64,000 bases of DNA, from assembly GCA_002390425.1 (NCBI GenBank), contig DGPL01000033.1, positions 50,081 through 114,080 on the forward strand, read 5' to 3'. Of this stretch, positions 1-9,502 are shown in pieces (position 1 is the stretch's first letter; each line of letters starts with the position of its first letter). The DNA comes from Kordiimonadaceae bacterium UBA4441. GTDB taxonomy: Bacteria; Pseudomonadota; Alphaproteobacteria; Sphingomonadales; Emcibacteraceae. A program made the position numbers and the translations under genes. Below the pieces are notes generated by a model. The model saw only the letters and a list, made by a program, of their open reading frames with translations. It was not told where the DNA came from and did no database searches.

Positions 1-254
1 ATCGGGTCCCACGTGGTGCCACCGTTTACCGTTTTCCATACCCCACCAGACGCAACACCAACATACCACGTTCCGGGGTCCTTTTGATCAACAGCAATAT
101 CCGCAATCCGTCCAGACATATATGATGGACCAATATTGCGCATTTCGAGCCCTTTAAAAGTGCTGCTATTCATCGGGCCTTCATTATCTTGGGCCATAAG
201 TCCCGTTGGCATAGCCACAGACATCATTAATGATAATAGAAAATGTTTTTTCAT
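1..254 (-). CDS. Secreted BNR/sortilin-type repeat protein (N-terminal part, cut by window edge)
   Basis: Only the first 84 codons lie in the window. The start ATG (252-254) follows a strong GGAGG ribosome-binding site. The product begins with a typical Sec signal peptide (MKKH, a hydrophobic stretch, then GLMAQ near residue 22). The mature part has the pattern MRNIGPSYMSGRIADIAVD followed by WYVGVASGGVWKTVNGGTTW, the first blade motif of the WD40/YVTN/BNR-like repeat family often annotated as glycosyl hydrolase or VPS10/sortilin-like protein. Members usually exceed 800 residues and form secreted beta-propellers; their substrates are mostly unknown. Enzymatic activity cannot be judged from this fragment. 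The family call is fairly secure, the function is not. Confidence 0.75.
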   Translation of the reverse strand, partial: MKKHFLLSLMMSVAMPTGLMAQDNEGPMNSSTFKGLEMRNIGPSYMSGRIADIAVDQKDPGTWYVGVASGGVWKTVNGGTTWDP

Positions 255-327
255 AAGTTCCTCCTCCAATTTTTTTAAGAAAATAGGTTGCACTATTTTA
301 AAAGGAAAAACAAGGTCACGAATAAGC

Positions 328-1128
328 TTAGAATTTAAGAAAAAGTGTATTTTTAATTTTATGCCACATCTCTTCATTTGCGGCACACAATAAACCTGTC
401 CCCTCATTTTTTGGAGTATAAGGTTGCTCATCTAACCCTAAAGCATATCCTCCGGCTTCCTTGTAAATCAAACTTCCGGGTAAATGATCCCAAATCAATG
501 TACGGTAATATACGGAAAAATCCTTTTCACCTCTTAGTAAAGAGACATAATCATAACCAGCACAAAATCCCGGACGGTTTTCCTTTATTAACTCAAGCTT
601 TTCTTTTGCTTGATCCCTAATTTCTTTAGGCATACGGTTGATGTGCGCAGCACCGATTAATTCGCTAAGGTCAGATTTTTTATTGCTCAACGTAATTTTT
701 ATATCATTTAAATATGCGCCCTGCCCTTTGGTTGCATAGGCCATAATGTCACTTGCTGGTAAATATATCCAACTTATATCGACACTTCCATGTTTGAGCG
801 CTACTATCATCACTGCAAAACGCTCATTTCCTTTGATGAAGTTATTCGTTCCATCTATTGGGTCGATTAGAAATCCGTAGTCGGCTTTTAATAACTCATT
901 CAATCTTTCAGGGTTTTCTGAAATATCTTCTTCACCAGTAATTAAAGCATTCGGATATAATTCATGCAATCCGGAAATCAGCGCTTTTTCTGAAGCGATA
1001 TCAGCTGCGGTTACAAATTCGCCAGGTTCTTTATAATGAACTTCCGTTTCTTTAAGATTTCGAAAACGCGTTAATATCTCTTCTGCGGAAACTTTTTTGA
1101 TTAAACGGCAAATTTCATCAACTTTCAT
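328..1128 (-). CDS. Inositol monophosphatase family protein
   Basis: A 266-residue metal-dependent sugar/nucleotide phosphatase of the inositol monophosphatase fold. Visible metal-binding motifs are EFVTAADIASEKAL near residue 37, GEED near 67, the hallmark DPIDGTNNF near 88 and WDHLPGSLIYKEAGG near 213. Members dephosphorylate inositol-1-phosphate, histidinol phosphate, fructose-1,6-bisphosphate or PAP, and sequence alone does not decide which applies here. It is the last gene of the long minus-strand operon. Its start lies 11 bases inside the end of hflX, which suggests translational coupling. SuhB, HisN or CysQ-like roles are all possible. Confidence 0.85.
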   Translation of the reverse strand: MKVDEICRLIKKVSAEEILTRFRNLKETEVHYKEPGEFVTAADIASEKALISGLHELYPNALITGEEDISENPERLNELLKADYGFLIDPIDGTNNFIKGNERFAVMIVALKHGSVDISWIYLPASDIMAYATKGQGAYLNDIKITLSNKKSDLSELIGAAHINRMPKEIRDQAKEKLELIKENRPGFCAGYDYVSLLRGEKDFSVYYRTLIWDHLPGSLIYKEAGGYALGLDEQPYTPKNEGTGLLCAANEEMWHKIKNTLFLKF

Positions 1129-2506
1129 TTAATTTGCCCATTTTAGTCAATTGCCCGATAGCGGCGGCATCAAGACGCACAGTTAGTTTTGTATGTTCTT
1201 CCGTATCAATTCGTTCGAGAACTTCCCCATACTGATAAAAAAGTGCAACATCAGCGCCATCTTTATGTTCAAACGTCAATTCAAATTGTTTTTTACCTTT
1301 GGCTAACTCTTTTTCCATAGAAGAGAGAAGCACATCACAACCTTCACCAGATACGGCAGAAACGAGTGTTACATTATCAATTCGAGAAGCCATATTTTCG
1401 ATAAACGAGCGCTCTTCTTCATTTAAAAGATCAACTTTATTCCATACTTCATAAAGACTTTTACTTTCTTCGTTTAAAACACCTAATGACTTTAGGATTT
1501 CTTCTACATCATGCTTTTGCGCTTCCGTATCAGGATGTGAAATATCACGAACATGCAATATTATATCTGCCTCAGTCACTTCCTCTAAAGTAGCGCGAAA
1601 AGCGGCCACCAAATGTGTCGGCAAATCAGAAATAAACCCAACTGTATCTGAAAAAATAGCCTTTTGACCATTAGGTAAATCAACATTACGCATGGTGGGG
1701 TCTAATGTAGCAAATAATAAATCCTCAGCCATAACTTTTGCTTCAGTTAAATAATTAAACAGCGTTGATTTTCCAGCATTGGTATATCCAACTAATGCAA
1801 TGATAGGAAATGGAACTTTTCTTCTGCTATTTCTATGTAATTCACGTGTTTTAATAACTGTTGAAAGCTGTTTTTTTATTTTTCCAATTCGCTCATCAAT
1901 TAATCGTCTATCCGATTCAATTTGGCTTTCGCCAGGACCACCCATAAAGCCAAAACCACCCCTTTGGCGCTCCAAATGGGTCCATGACCTTACCAAACGG
2001 CTTTTTTGATAACTTAAGTGAGCCAACTCTACTTGCAGAACCCCTTCTTTTGTTTGTGCGCGCTCGCCGAATATTTCTAAAATCAATCCGGTACGGTCAA
2101 TCACTTTTACTTTTAATTCGCGTTCAAGGTTTCTTTGTTGTCCAGGGGATAATTCACAATCTGCCACCACCAATTCAATGTCATGTGCATTAATTATAGC
2201 CGACATTTCATCCAACTTCCCTTTACCTAAAAAGGTCGCCGGTCTAATTTTATTTAAAGTTATAACTTCAGCGAGAACAATATCTAACTCTAATGCAGCT
2301 GATAAAGAGACTGCTTCAGACAATCTATTTTCTGCACTTCTTAAGTTTAATGAATTCGCTCTATCATTTATACTTGGATGAAATACAAGCGAACGCGCAC
2401 CAGAAGAATGACCAATTTGTTCATTCCCTTGATTTCCATCATCCCATACAGAATTAAATGATTTCTTTCGAAACTGAAGCGTTTCTTTTACGTCGTGGTC
2501 CGTCAT
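1118..2506 (-). CDS. hflX: Ribosome-associated GTPase HflX
   Basis: A 462-residue GTPase that binds 50S subunits and in other bacteria splits stalled ribosomes under stress. The N-terminal HflX domain (about residues 40-180) includes ELSPGQQRNLE and the glycine-rich linker RGGFGFMGGPGESQIE near 182-197. The G domain carries P-loop GYTNAGKST (240-248), G3 DTVGF and G4 NKVD. Length is normal for the family. It lies 12 bases downstream of hfq, as in many proteobacteria, and overlaps the next gene by 11 bases. Nothing unusual is seen. Confidence 0.97.
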   Translation of the reverse strand: MTDHDVKETLQFRKKSFNSVWDDGNQGNEQIGHSSGARSLVFHPSINDRANSLNLRSAENRLSEAVSLSAALELDIVLAEVITLNKIRPATFLGKGKLDEMSAIINAHDIELVVADCELSPGQQRNLERELKVKVIDRTGLILEIFGERAQTKEGVLQVELAHLSYQKSRLVRSWTHLERQRGGFGFMGGPGESQIESDRRLIDERIGKIKKQLSTVIKTRELHRNSRRKVPFPIIALVGYTNAGKSTLFNYLTEAKVMAEDLLFATLDPTMRNVDLPNGQKAIFSDTVGFISDLPTHLVAAFRATLEEVTEADIILHVRDISHPDTEAQKHDVEEILKSLGVLNEESKSLYEVWNKVDLLNEEERSFIENMASRIDNVTLVSAVSGEGCDVLLSSMEKELAKGKKQFELTFEHKDGADVALFYQYGEVLERIDTEEHTKLTVRLDAAAIGQLTKMGKLNES

Positions 2507-2518
2507 ACGAGGAAAATA

Positions 2519-2773
2519 CTACTCCTCATCAACATCACCATCTTCGTCTTCTTCAAATAGATTAATAGGACCACCAGGCATTATGGTAGAGATCGCATGT
2601 TTATAAACCAATTGAACATTAGAATCACGACGTAACAAAATACAAAAGTTATCAAACCAAGTGATAATACCCTGTAATTTAACGCCATTAACAAGGAACA
2701 CTGTAATAGGCGCTTTGTTTTTGCGTACATTATTTAGGAAGGCATCTTGTAAGTTGTGTATTTTTTCAGACAT
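2519..2773 (-). CDS. hfq: RNA chaperone Hfq
   Basis: An 84-residue Sm-like protein that forms a hexamer and pairs small RNAs with mRNAs. The Sm1 region starts QDAFLNNVRKNKAPITVFLV with VNGVKLQGII following, and the Sm2 signature YKHAISTIMP lies near residues 57-66. The key proximal-face residues Q8-like (Q in LQDAF) and the KH of YKHA are present. The C-terminal tail is short and acidic (EEDEDGDVDEE), as common in alphaproteobacteria. A 134-base gap from trkH with a promoter-like sequence suggests its own transcript. Relevant to the small-RNA candidates at 22332 and 53294. Confidence 0.98.
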   Translation of the reverse strand: MSEKIHNLQDAFLNNVRKNKAPITVFLVNGVKLQGIITWFDNFCILLRRDSNVQLVYKHAISTIMPGGPINLFEEDEDGDVDEE

Positions 2774-2848
2774 TTTTTAATCCACTTTTATTATTATTGT
2801 AGCCTTAAAACAGATTTATACTGATTACGCTGCAAATGGTTGAAGCAG

Positions 2849-2857
2849 AGTATACCA
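2849..2857 (-). promoter_or_regulatory. Putative extended -10 promoter for hfq-hflX
   Basis: On the minus strand the trkH-hfq gap contains TGGTATACT, a good extended -10 element (TGn + TATACT). It would start transcription about 70 bases before the hfq ATG. The -35 region is weak (TTTAAT at 17-base spacing). Inferred from motif match only. Confidence 0.4.
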
Positions 2858-2907
2858 CAACAATGATGTGAATTAAACCAAGAAGAGTCATTCATTGAAA
2901 TGAAAAT

Positions 2908-4368
2908 TTAATTTCTTCGGAACGAAGGAGTTAGAAAAATAAGCAACGTAATTATTTCTAATCTTCCTAAAATCATAAGAGCGGAAGTAAGCCATTTTGC
3001 TTCATAGGTCATACCAGAATAGCCAATAAAATCGGGTGCTATTAGGCCAGTCATCGCCCCTGCACTAAATAAATTTGCGACCGTTAAACCAATGCCTGTC
3101 CCCATATCATATCCCATCGCACCATATGATACTGAAAAAATAGCGATAGACGTTAAATATAATATCAAAAGAGTCCATATACTCATCAGAATTGAATTCG
3201 TCACACTAATATCATTCACACGCATCGCAACAATACCGTGAGGATGTGCTAGTCGGCTAATTTCACTATCCGCTTGACGAAATAACACTCTAAAGCGAAG
3301 GACTTTAAATCCACCGGCGCTAGAGCCAGCCGTTCCGCCTATAAAAATCAATATTATTGAGATGATGATAATCCCTAGAGGAAGTGAATTAGCAGCATCA
3401 GGAACAAAGCCCGTGGTGCTTATGGCAGAAGCTGCTGTAAAAATAGAAATTCCCAGCCTTTTTAATACGCTTAAATTACTTCCATAATCAAATCCAAGCA
3501 AAGCAATGAACATCACGATTACAGCTACTAAAAACATCATTATGAAATATTTTATTTCCCGATCTTTTTGATAAACTTTATATTTACCACTTCTTAAAAA
3601 TGACCAATGAAACGTTAAATTCGTCGCAGCAATAAGCATGAACGGAACCAATATGAATTCAGACATATTGTTAAATGAATTTACACCTGAATTGGCATGA
3701 TTAGTGAAGCCACCGCTTGAAAGTGTTGCCATAGCCGTTGAGAGCGCATCAAAAGAGGTCATACCGCTAAAAATCAATAAAACCATACATGTAAAAGTAA
3801 ACAACACATAAACTGAAGCCAGTGGCTTAAACGATGCCTTTAACCTAGCAAGTAGTCCTTCTCCTTCCCCATGAGGAAGTGAACTTCTAAATAAATCAGA
3901 ACCGCCAATTGTACTCAATGGGATGATCGCTGAGGCAAGTATAAAAATCAATATTCCCCCTTGCCATTGAAGAAAAGAACGCCAAAACAAAAGCGTTTTT
4001 GGAGCAAGTGAGGAATTTGAAAGAATAGTTGACCCAGAAGTAGTTAAAGCTGATGCAGCCTCAAAATAAGCATCCGTAAATTTCGTAAGTACGCCTGAGA
4101 TCATAAACGGTAATGATGCAAAGACAGGGATCAAAATCCAAGTAAAAATAAGAAACGAAATTATTGTGTATCTGGATGGTTTATTAGGATCATCATGAAA
4201 GGCAAAATAAAACCCTAACCCAATGAAAATCGTCAACATTGAGCTAATAAAAAATGGTAAAATCAGACGCGTTTCATCAAATGATAAAGCAACAAAAATA
4301 GGAATGGTCTCACTTATACCTAAAAAGATAAGCATGTACCCTATTATATGACCGATTTTTGTAATCAT
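2908..4368 (-). CDS. trkH: Potassium uptake transporter subunit TrkH
   Basis: A 486-residue inner-membrane protein of the SKT superfamily that forms the K+ pore of the Trk system. Many hydrophobic segments are evident, and four pore-loop motifs can be picked out: LTTSGSTIL, TLSSGGFTNH, ISTTGFVPD and FSAGAMTGL, each contributing a selectivity-filter glycine. It follows trkA by 30 bases in the same direction, so the channel and its regulatory subunit are co-expressed. Length matches the family. In alphaproteobacteria trkAH commonly sits beside ntrYX, as here. Confidence 0.95.
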   Translation of the reverse strand: MITKIGHIIGYMLIFLGISETIPIFVALSFDETRLILPFFISSMLTIFIGLGFYFAFHDDPNKPSRYTIISFLIFTWILIPVFASLPFMISGVLTKFTDAYFEAASALTTSGSTILSNSSLAPKTLLFWRSFLQWQGGILIFILASAIIPLSTIGGSDLFRSSLPHGEGEGLLARLKASFKPLASVYVLFTFTCMVLLIFSGMTSFDALSTAMATLSSGGFTNHANSGVNSFNNMSEFILVPFMLIAATNLTFHWSFLRSGKYKVYQKDREIKYFIMMFLVAVIVMFIALLGFDYGSNLSVLKRLGISIFTAASAISTTGFVPDAANSLPLGIIIISIILIFIGGTAGSSAGGFKVLRFRVLFRQADSEISRLAHPHGIVAMRVNDISVTNSILMSIWTLLILYLTSIAIFSVSYGAMGYDMGTGIGLTVANLFSAGAMTGLIAPDFIGYSGMTYEAKWLTSALMILGRLEIITLLIFLTPSFRRN

Positions 4369-4398
4369 AATACAATCTATTATAGCTAACTTTAAAGG

Positions 4399-5775
4399 CT
4401 AGAAATATTCTAGCCTTACCGAGAATAGTTCTTCGACCTTTTTAATCATATCAGCACACGTAAAGACAATAACTGTGTCACCGGCATTTATAATCGTGCC
4501 ACCTTTTGGAACGATAATTTTATCATCCTGAATAACAGATCCGATAATTACGCCCGACGGTAACTTTACATCTCTTAATGGTTTTCCGACCAAAGGAGAC
4601 GCCTCAACGGCAACAGCTTCCATAATTTCCGCTTCGCCACCTGCCAAGCTTTGAAGCGAACTAATTCTACCTCGTCTCATATGTTTCAGAATACTGGAAA
4701 CGGTCGTTTGTCGTGGGTCAACGAATGCTTCAATACCTACCGAGTCTGTCAAGTCACCAAATGAGTGATCATTGATCAACGTGATTGCACTTTTACATCC
4801 CATTTGTTTTGCAAGTAGTGCAGAAAGAATATTTACCTTATCATCATTGGTTACTGAAATGATCGATTCAGTTCCATGTATATTTGCTTCTTTTAAGATT
4901 TCCATATCCAAAGCATCACCATGCAGAACAACCGCTTTTGATAATTTTTCTGCAACCTTAAAGGCTCTCTTTTCATCTCGTTCGATGATCTTAATTTGAA
5001 ATTTATTATTCGATTCCGTTAATTGCTCGCTGATGAAAGTACCAACATTACCACCGCCAACGATCACAACATTTCTTGCTTCTTCTTCTTCATGACCAAA
5101 TACACTTAATGCTCTTGTTACGTGCGATTTTTCAGAAGCAATATAAATATTATCGCCAACCAATAGCTGATCATTACCGGATGGAACAATTAATTTGCCA
5201 TTTCTTAAAATTCCGCAAACCACAATATTTAAATCTGGGAATAGTTCTGTTAATTGGCGAAGGGGGGTATCAACGACTGGGCAGTCTTCTTCTAGCTTAA
5301 CGCCAATAACCCTAATCCTATCATCCGCAAAACGGATCATATCGGTTGCACCTGGAACCTCTAGTCTGTTAATCGCCGCTTTCGCCACTTCAATTTCAGG
5401 AGAAATAATAACATCAATAGGCATATGATCGCGGCTAAATAGCAGTTGCCATTTCGGGTTCAAATAATTTTGCGCTCTAATACGTGCAATTTTTGTAGGA
5501 ACATTAAATAAAGAATGTGCAACTTGACAGGCCACCATATTCACCTCATCAAAAAGCGTCACAGCAATAATCATATCCGCGTCTTCTGCTCCCGCGCTTT
5601 CAAGTAAATCAGGATGCGAAGCATAACCAACTAGAGCATGCACATCGAGTGAGTTCCTCACTTTATTAATAAGCGCTTCTGAACGATCAATTACCGTTAC
5701 GTCATTTTGCTCTTGAGCGAGATGACGAGCAATATTGTAACCAACTTGACCAGCTCCACAGATAATCACTTTCAT
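4399..5775 (-). CDS. trkA: Trk system NAD-binding regulatory protein TrkA
   Basis: A 458-residue cytoplasmic regulator built from two RCK modules. The first Rossmann motif is at the N terminus (VIICGAGQVGYNIARHLA) and the second near residue 233 (NVVIVGGGNVGTFISEQL). Each is followed by a TrkA-C domain. It binds NAD(H) and nucleotides and gates TrkH. It lies 22 bases after ntrX and 30 bases before trkH. The duplicated full-length architecture is normal. Confidence 0.97.
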   Translation of the reverse strand: MKVIICGAGQVGYNIARHLAQEQNDVTVIDRSEALINKVRNSLDVHALVGYASHPDLLESAGAEDADMIIAVTLFDEVNMVACQVAHSLFNVPTKIARIRAQNYLNPKWQLLFSRDHMPIDVIISPEIEVAKAAINRLEVPGATDMIRFADDRIRVIGVKLEEDCPVVDTPLRQLTELFPDLNIVVCGILRNGKLIVPSGNDQLLVGDNIYIASEKSHVTRALSVFGHEEEEARNVVIVGGGNVGTFISEQLTESNNKFQIKIIERDEKRAFKVAEKLSKAVVLHGDALDMEILKEANIHGTESIISVTNDDKVNILSALLAKQMGCKSAITLINDHSFGDLTDSVGIEAFVDPRQTTVSSILKHMRRGRISSLQSLAGGEAEIMEAVAVEASPLVGKPLRDVKLPSGVIIGSVIQDDKIIVPKGGTIINAGDTVIVFTCADMIKKVEELFSVRLEYF

Positions 5776-5797
5776 AACAAAATCCTTTTACACGTTC

Positions 5798-7168
5798 TTA
5801 CTTTTTATCAAGTGTTCCAATGCCTAATCCCTTTAGTTTTCGGTGTAAGGCTGATCGTTCCATACCTACAAACTCCGCTGTTTTTGAAATATTGCCTTGG
5901 AAACGCTGTAATTGTACATTTAAGTATTCACGTTCAAACGTCTCACGAGCATCACGAAGCGGAAGTGTCATGATTTCAGTATTTGAATTAGGCCTTATAA
6001 TTTCACTGTCTTCCATAATATCTGGCGGCAATAAACTAACGGTTATGACCTCTTCATCACCTGATAATATCAACATTCTCTCGACTGTATTTTTTAATTG
6101 ACGGACGTTACCCGGCCAATCATGCGTTTGAAGCGCAGATAATGCTTCATCATCTATATCACGTGGTGGTAGCCCTGTCGCACTTGTAAAACCAAGTATC
6201 ATTTGTTTAACCAAAAGTGGGATATCTTCCCTTCTTTGGGTTAAAGAAGGAACTTGAACAGGCACCACATTTAGCCGGTGGTAAAGGTCCTCGCGAAATC
6301 GTTGAGCTTCAATTTCTTGGCGTAAATTTCTGCCAGTTGCGCTTACCACTCTTACGTTAACTTGGACGCGCTGGTTGCCGCCTACCCGTTCAAAGGTTTG
6401 ATCCGTTAATATACGCAATATTTTTGCTTGGGTTGTCTGCGGCATATCCGCGACTTCATCAAAGAAAAGAGTCCCGCCATGCGCCTTTTCAAAAACACCC
6501 GTTTTTACGACTACCCCATCTTCTTCAACACCGAATAACTCACTTTCCATATTTTCTGGTGACATGCTCGCCGCATTCACCACGATAAAGGCACCATTCG
6601 CACGCTTAGATTGATGATGGATTAAACGCGCCACCATTTCTTTTCCGGTTCCTGATGCCCCAGTAATGAGAACTCGACTGCCGCTTGGTGCGACTTTTTC
6701 TATTGTATTTCTCACTAAAGTAATTGCAGATGACGTTCCGGTTAATTGGTTTTCGTATCCTGCTTTTTCTTTAAGCTCAGAATTTTCACGGCGCAAACGG
6801 TCAACTTCAGTTGCGCGTTCAACTAGAATTAATAGTTTTTCGGTTTCAAAAGGTTTGCTGATAAAATCATACGCCCCCCTTTTAATGGCCGTAACAGCGG
6901 TTTCAATATTTCCATGACCACTAATAATGATCACGGGTAAATCTTTATGCTTTTTCTTTACCGCTTCTAATATTTCTAAGCCATCTAATTTGCTACCTTG
7001 TAGCCATATATCTAAAACAAGCAAAGATGGTCTAAGTGCATCAATTTCCTTTAACGCATCATCACTATTTCCTGCCGTACGAGTGTCATACCCTTCATCG
7101 TTTAAGATGCCTGAAATTAAATCTCTAATATCAGCTTCATCATCAACGACCAAAATATCAAGCGCCAT
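5798..7168 (-). CDS. ntrX: Response regulator NtrX
   Basis: A 456-residue response regulator, partner of NtrY. It has an N-terminal receiver domain with the likely phospho-acceptor D53 in LLVLDIWLQ. An AAA+ domain follows with Walker A GASGTGKE (170-177) and a Walker B-like LFFDEVADM. A C-terminal Fis-type helix-turn-helix ends the protein (GNISKTAEFVGMERSALHRK). The sigma54-contacting GAFTGA loop is replaced by GVEEDGVVVKTGVFEKA, so activation of sigma54 RNA polymerase through that loop is unlikely. This is known for alphaproteobacterial NtrX proteins. The start overlaps ntrY by 11 bases. The family controls nitrogen, redox and envelope genes. Confidence 0.96.
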   Translation of the reverse strand: MALDILVVDDEADIRDLISGILNDEGYDTRTAGNSDDALKEIDALRPSLLVLDIWLQGSKLDGLEILEAVKKKHKDLPVIIISGHGNIETAVTAIKRGAYDFISKPFETEKLLILVERATEVDRLRRENSELKEKAGYENQLTGTSSAITLVRNTIEKVAPSGSRVLITGASGTGKEMVARLIHHQSKRANGAFIVVNAASMSPENMESELFGVEEDGVVVKTGVFEKAHGGTLFFDEVADMPQTTQAKILRILTDQTFERVGGNQRVQVNVRVVSATGRNLRQEIEAQRFREDLYHRLNVVPVQVPSLTQRREDIPLLVKQMILGFTSATGLPPRDIDDEALSALQTHDWPGNVRQLKNTVERMLILSGDEEVITVSLLPPDIMEDSEIIRPNSNTEIMTLPLRDARETFEREYLNVQLQRFQGNISKTAEFVGMERSALHRKLKGLGIGTLDKK

Positions 7169-9425
7169 GAACTATCCTTATATTACTTTTAGCCCTTAAA
7201 TCATCATTTTCTGTAAGTTGGTCTTCATCATCTTCAACGCTTTTAGTTTTTCTAAATATCAAGGTTGAAGAGGCCCCCATATCAGCATTATTTTCTAAAA
7301 CTAGATTTCCGCCATGATCTTTCATAATTTTCTTAACAATTGCTAATCCCAACCCTGTTCCCTTACTTCTGGTGGTCACATAAGGCTCAGTTAAGCGGTC
7401 AATCATACCCTCAGGCATACCTATACCATTATCAGATACGGTAATTTTTGAAATATTTTCGTCATCTCTTAACTGAATACGAATTTTCCCGCCCTCTTGT
7501 TCGTTGAGAGCTTCTGAAGCATTTTTAATAATATTTGTTAGTGCCTGACCGATCTGTCTTGCGTCACAATCAAAATAAATAGGTTGATCTGGGAAATCTG
7601 TTTCGATCATTATGCCTTTATGGCTTAAGTCCATTAAGAAAGTAGCCTGCTTGGCAATTTCAACAAGGTCTTCTGTTTGAATAATTGGACTAGGCATTCT
7701 AGCAAATGATGAAAATTCATCAACCATTTGACGTAGGTCACGAACCTGCCTGACAATTGTATCCGTGCATTGTGTAAAAATTTCAGGGTCTGATGTAACC
7801 TCTTTTAAATACTTACGCTTTAGACGCTCGGCCGATAATTGAATGGGTGTTAATGGGTTTTTAATTTCATGCGCAATTCTTCTTGCGACGTCAGCCCAAG
7901 CTGCCGTTCTTTGTGCGGCAACTTGTTCCGTTATATCATCAAAGCTAATAACAAAACCTTTTGCATGCTTTCCTTTTAATTCTGCAGTAATTCGAACTAA
8001 TAGGTTTAATGCATAATCACTTCTGTTTAATACAATCTGATCTTCTACACCTTCCGTTTTTGATCTAATAATTTTATCAAAAAGCTCAGATACTTCTGGC
8101 ATAACGGCATTAATATTCCTGCCTTTCAGATCCTCTTCATTTATTCCAAGCATAATAGAAGCCGATCTATTAGAAAGCGTAATATTTCCCCCATCATCTA
8201 GTCCCATAATACCCGGTGATACGCCCGATAAAACTGTTTCAGTGAACCGGCGTCTTTCATCAAGTTTCATATTAGCAGAAAGCAAGTCTTTTTGCTGTTT
8301 CTGAAGCTGGCGCGTCATGGTGTTAAATGCTTTTGTTAGGCCACCTAAATCATCATACCCCGCCTTGATAGGGGCACGTGCAGAAAAATCACCTTTACCA
8401 ACCTTATCGGTTGCACCCACAAGTGTATTAATTGGCTTCATGAGATTACTTGCAAGACGGAAGCCTAACAACGCAGAAATAAATAGAACAATTAACGCAA
8501 GGAATAAGAAGGTAATATTAAATAAAAGTCTGTATTCCGATAATTCTGATTGGGATTTTTCAAAATCATCTTTAGCTTCCAATGTTCTTCTTACGAGCGC
8601 TAATGCTTGTGCATCAATTAATCTGCCAATATACAAATATTGATCTAAAAAAGCATCTAACCGAACAATAACCCTAATTTGTCCATCATTTTCGCCACTA
8701 GAAAAAACCTTTACATTCCCGTCGGCAGCCTCTTCCATAATTTGTTTATTTAATCGTCCATCAAAGACACTGAAAGTCGATGTCGCTCGCGAGGTTACTT
8801 CGCCTTCCCGATTAAGAATAATGGCATCAGAAAGCCCAAGAGCACGTGCCTGAATATTCAAAGCTTGATCAAGTAATTCTGGTTGACTAGAAAACACAAA
8901 CGCACGTCTATTCAATTCATTTGCCATGCCAAGTGCATCGGCACGAATAATATTATAATGTTCTTGGATGTATGTCTGCGCAACACTTTCTGAACTATCA
9001 ATAACGGTTTGTACTTTTTCACTAAACCAAGACTGAATTCCAAATTCGAAAAACATTATGGATACAATCGCCACAATAATTGTTGGCGTAATCGCAATAA
9101 CACTGAATAATGTTACAATTCTTCTGTGAAGGCGGGTTGCCGCAGCTCCTTTTTTACCTTCTCCCCATAACTGAATAAATTGACGAACGACCAGCGTTCC
9201 CAAAAGCAACAGATTTACGGTAATAAATAAAACAAAAATATAAAGATTGTCTGGTGTAGGAGATAGTGGCGCGGCATTTGAAAATAAAGCATATGCCCCC
9301 CCAGCCGACATAAGCAAGCCGAGGAAAAGTACATATACTAACTTATTTTCCAAATCCACTTTCCTTGCCCAGAGCTTCATTCTGCTAAGGATGATGGATT
9401 TTTTTCGCAATACTTGTTCACTCAT
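7158..9425 (-). CDS. ntrY: Sensor histidine kinase NtrY
   Basis: A 755-residue membrane kinase. Hydrophobic segments near residues 28-65 and 85-130 and again near 300-320 bracket an extracytoplasmic sensor region. A HAMP linker follows (NLMKPINTLVGATDKVGKGDF region), then a PAS domain (GVSPGIMGLDDGGNITLSN), a HisKA domain with phospho-acceptor His in RRIAHEIKNPLTPIQLSAER, and a HATPase with DNGIGMPEG and GTGLGLAIV. It pairs with NtrX directly downstream (11-base overlap). The family responds to nitrogen or redox state. The 77-base gap from ntrC may hold a promoter, but I see no convincing one. Confidence 0.96.
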   Translation of the reverse strand: MSEQVLRKKSIILSRMKLWARKVDLENKLVYVLFLGLLMSAGGAYALFSNAAPLSPTPDNLYIFVLFITVNLLLLGTLVVRQFIQLWGEGKKGAAATRLHRRIVTLFSVIAITPTIIVAIVSIMFFEFGIQSWFSEKVQTVIDSSESVAQTYIQEHYNIIRADALGMANELNRRAFVFSSQPELLDQALNIQARALGLSDAIILNREGEVTSRATSTFSVFDGRLNKQIMEEAADGNVKVFSSGENDGQIRVIVRLDAFLDQYLYIGRLIDAQALALVRRTLEAKDDFEKSQSELSEYRLLFNITFLFLALIVLFISALLGFRLASNLMKPINTLVGATDKVGKGDFSARAPIKAGYDDLGGLTKAFNTMTRQLQKQQKDLLSANMKLDERRRFTETVLSGVSPGIMGLDDGGNITLSNRSASIMLGINEEDLKGRNINAVMPEVSELFDKIIRSKTEGVEDQIVLNRSDYALNLLVRITAELKGKHAKGFVISFDDITEQVAAQRTAAWADVARRIAHEIKNPLTPIQLSAERLKRKYLKEVTSDPEIFTQCTDTIVRQVRDLRQMVDEFSSFARMPSPIIQTEDLVEIAKQATFLMDLSHKGIMIETDFPDQPIYFDCDARQIGQALTNIIKNASEALNEQEGGKIRIQLRDDENISKITVSDNGIGMPEGMIDRLTEPYVTTRSKGTGLGLAIVKKIMKDHGGNLVLENNADMGASSTLIFRKTKSVEDDEDQLTENDDLRAKSNIRIVHGA

Positions 9426-9502
9426 AATGAATAGAGACTATCATATTGTTGCAATAATGCAACATTTTAGCACGTTTTTAAGAATATTAGATAGCAAAAA
9501 AA

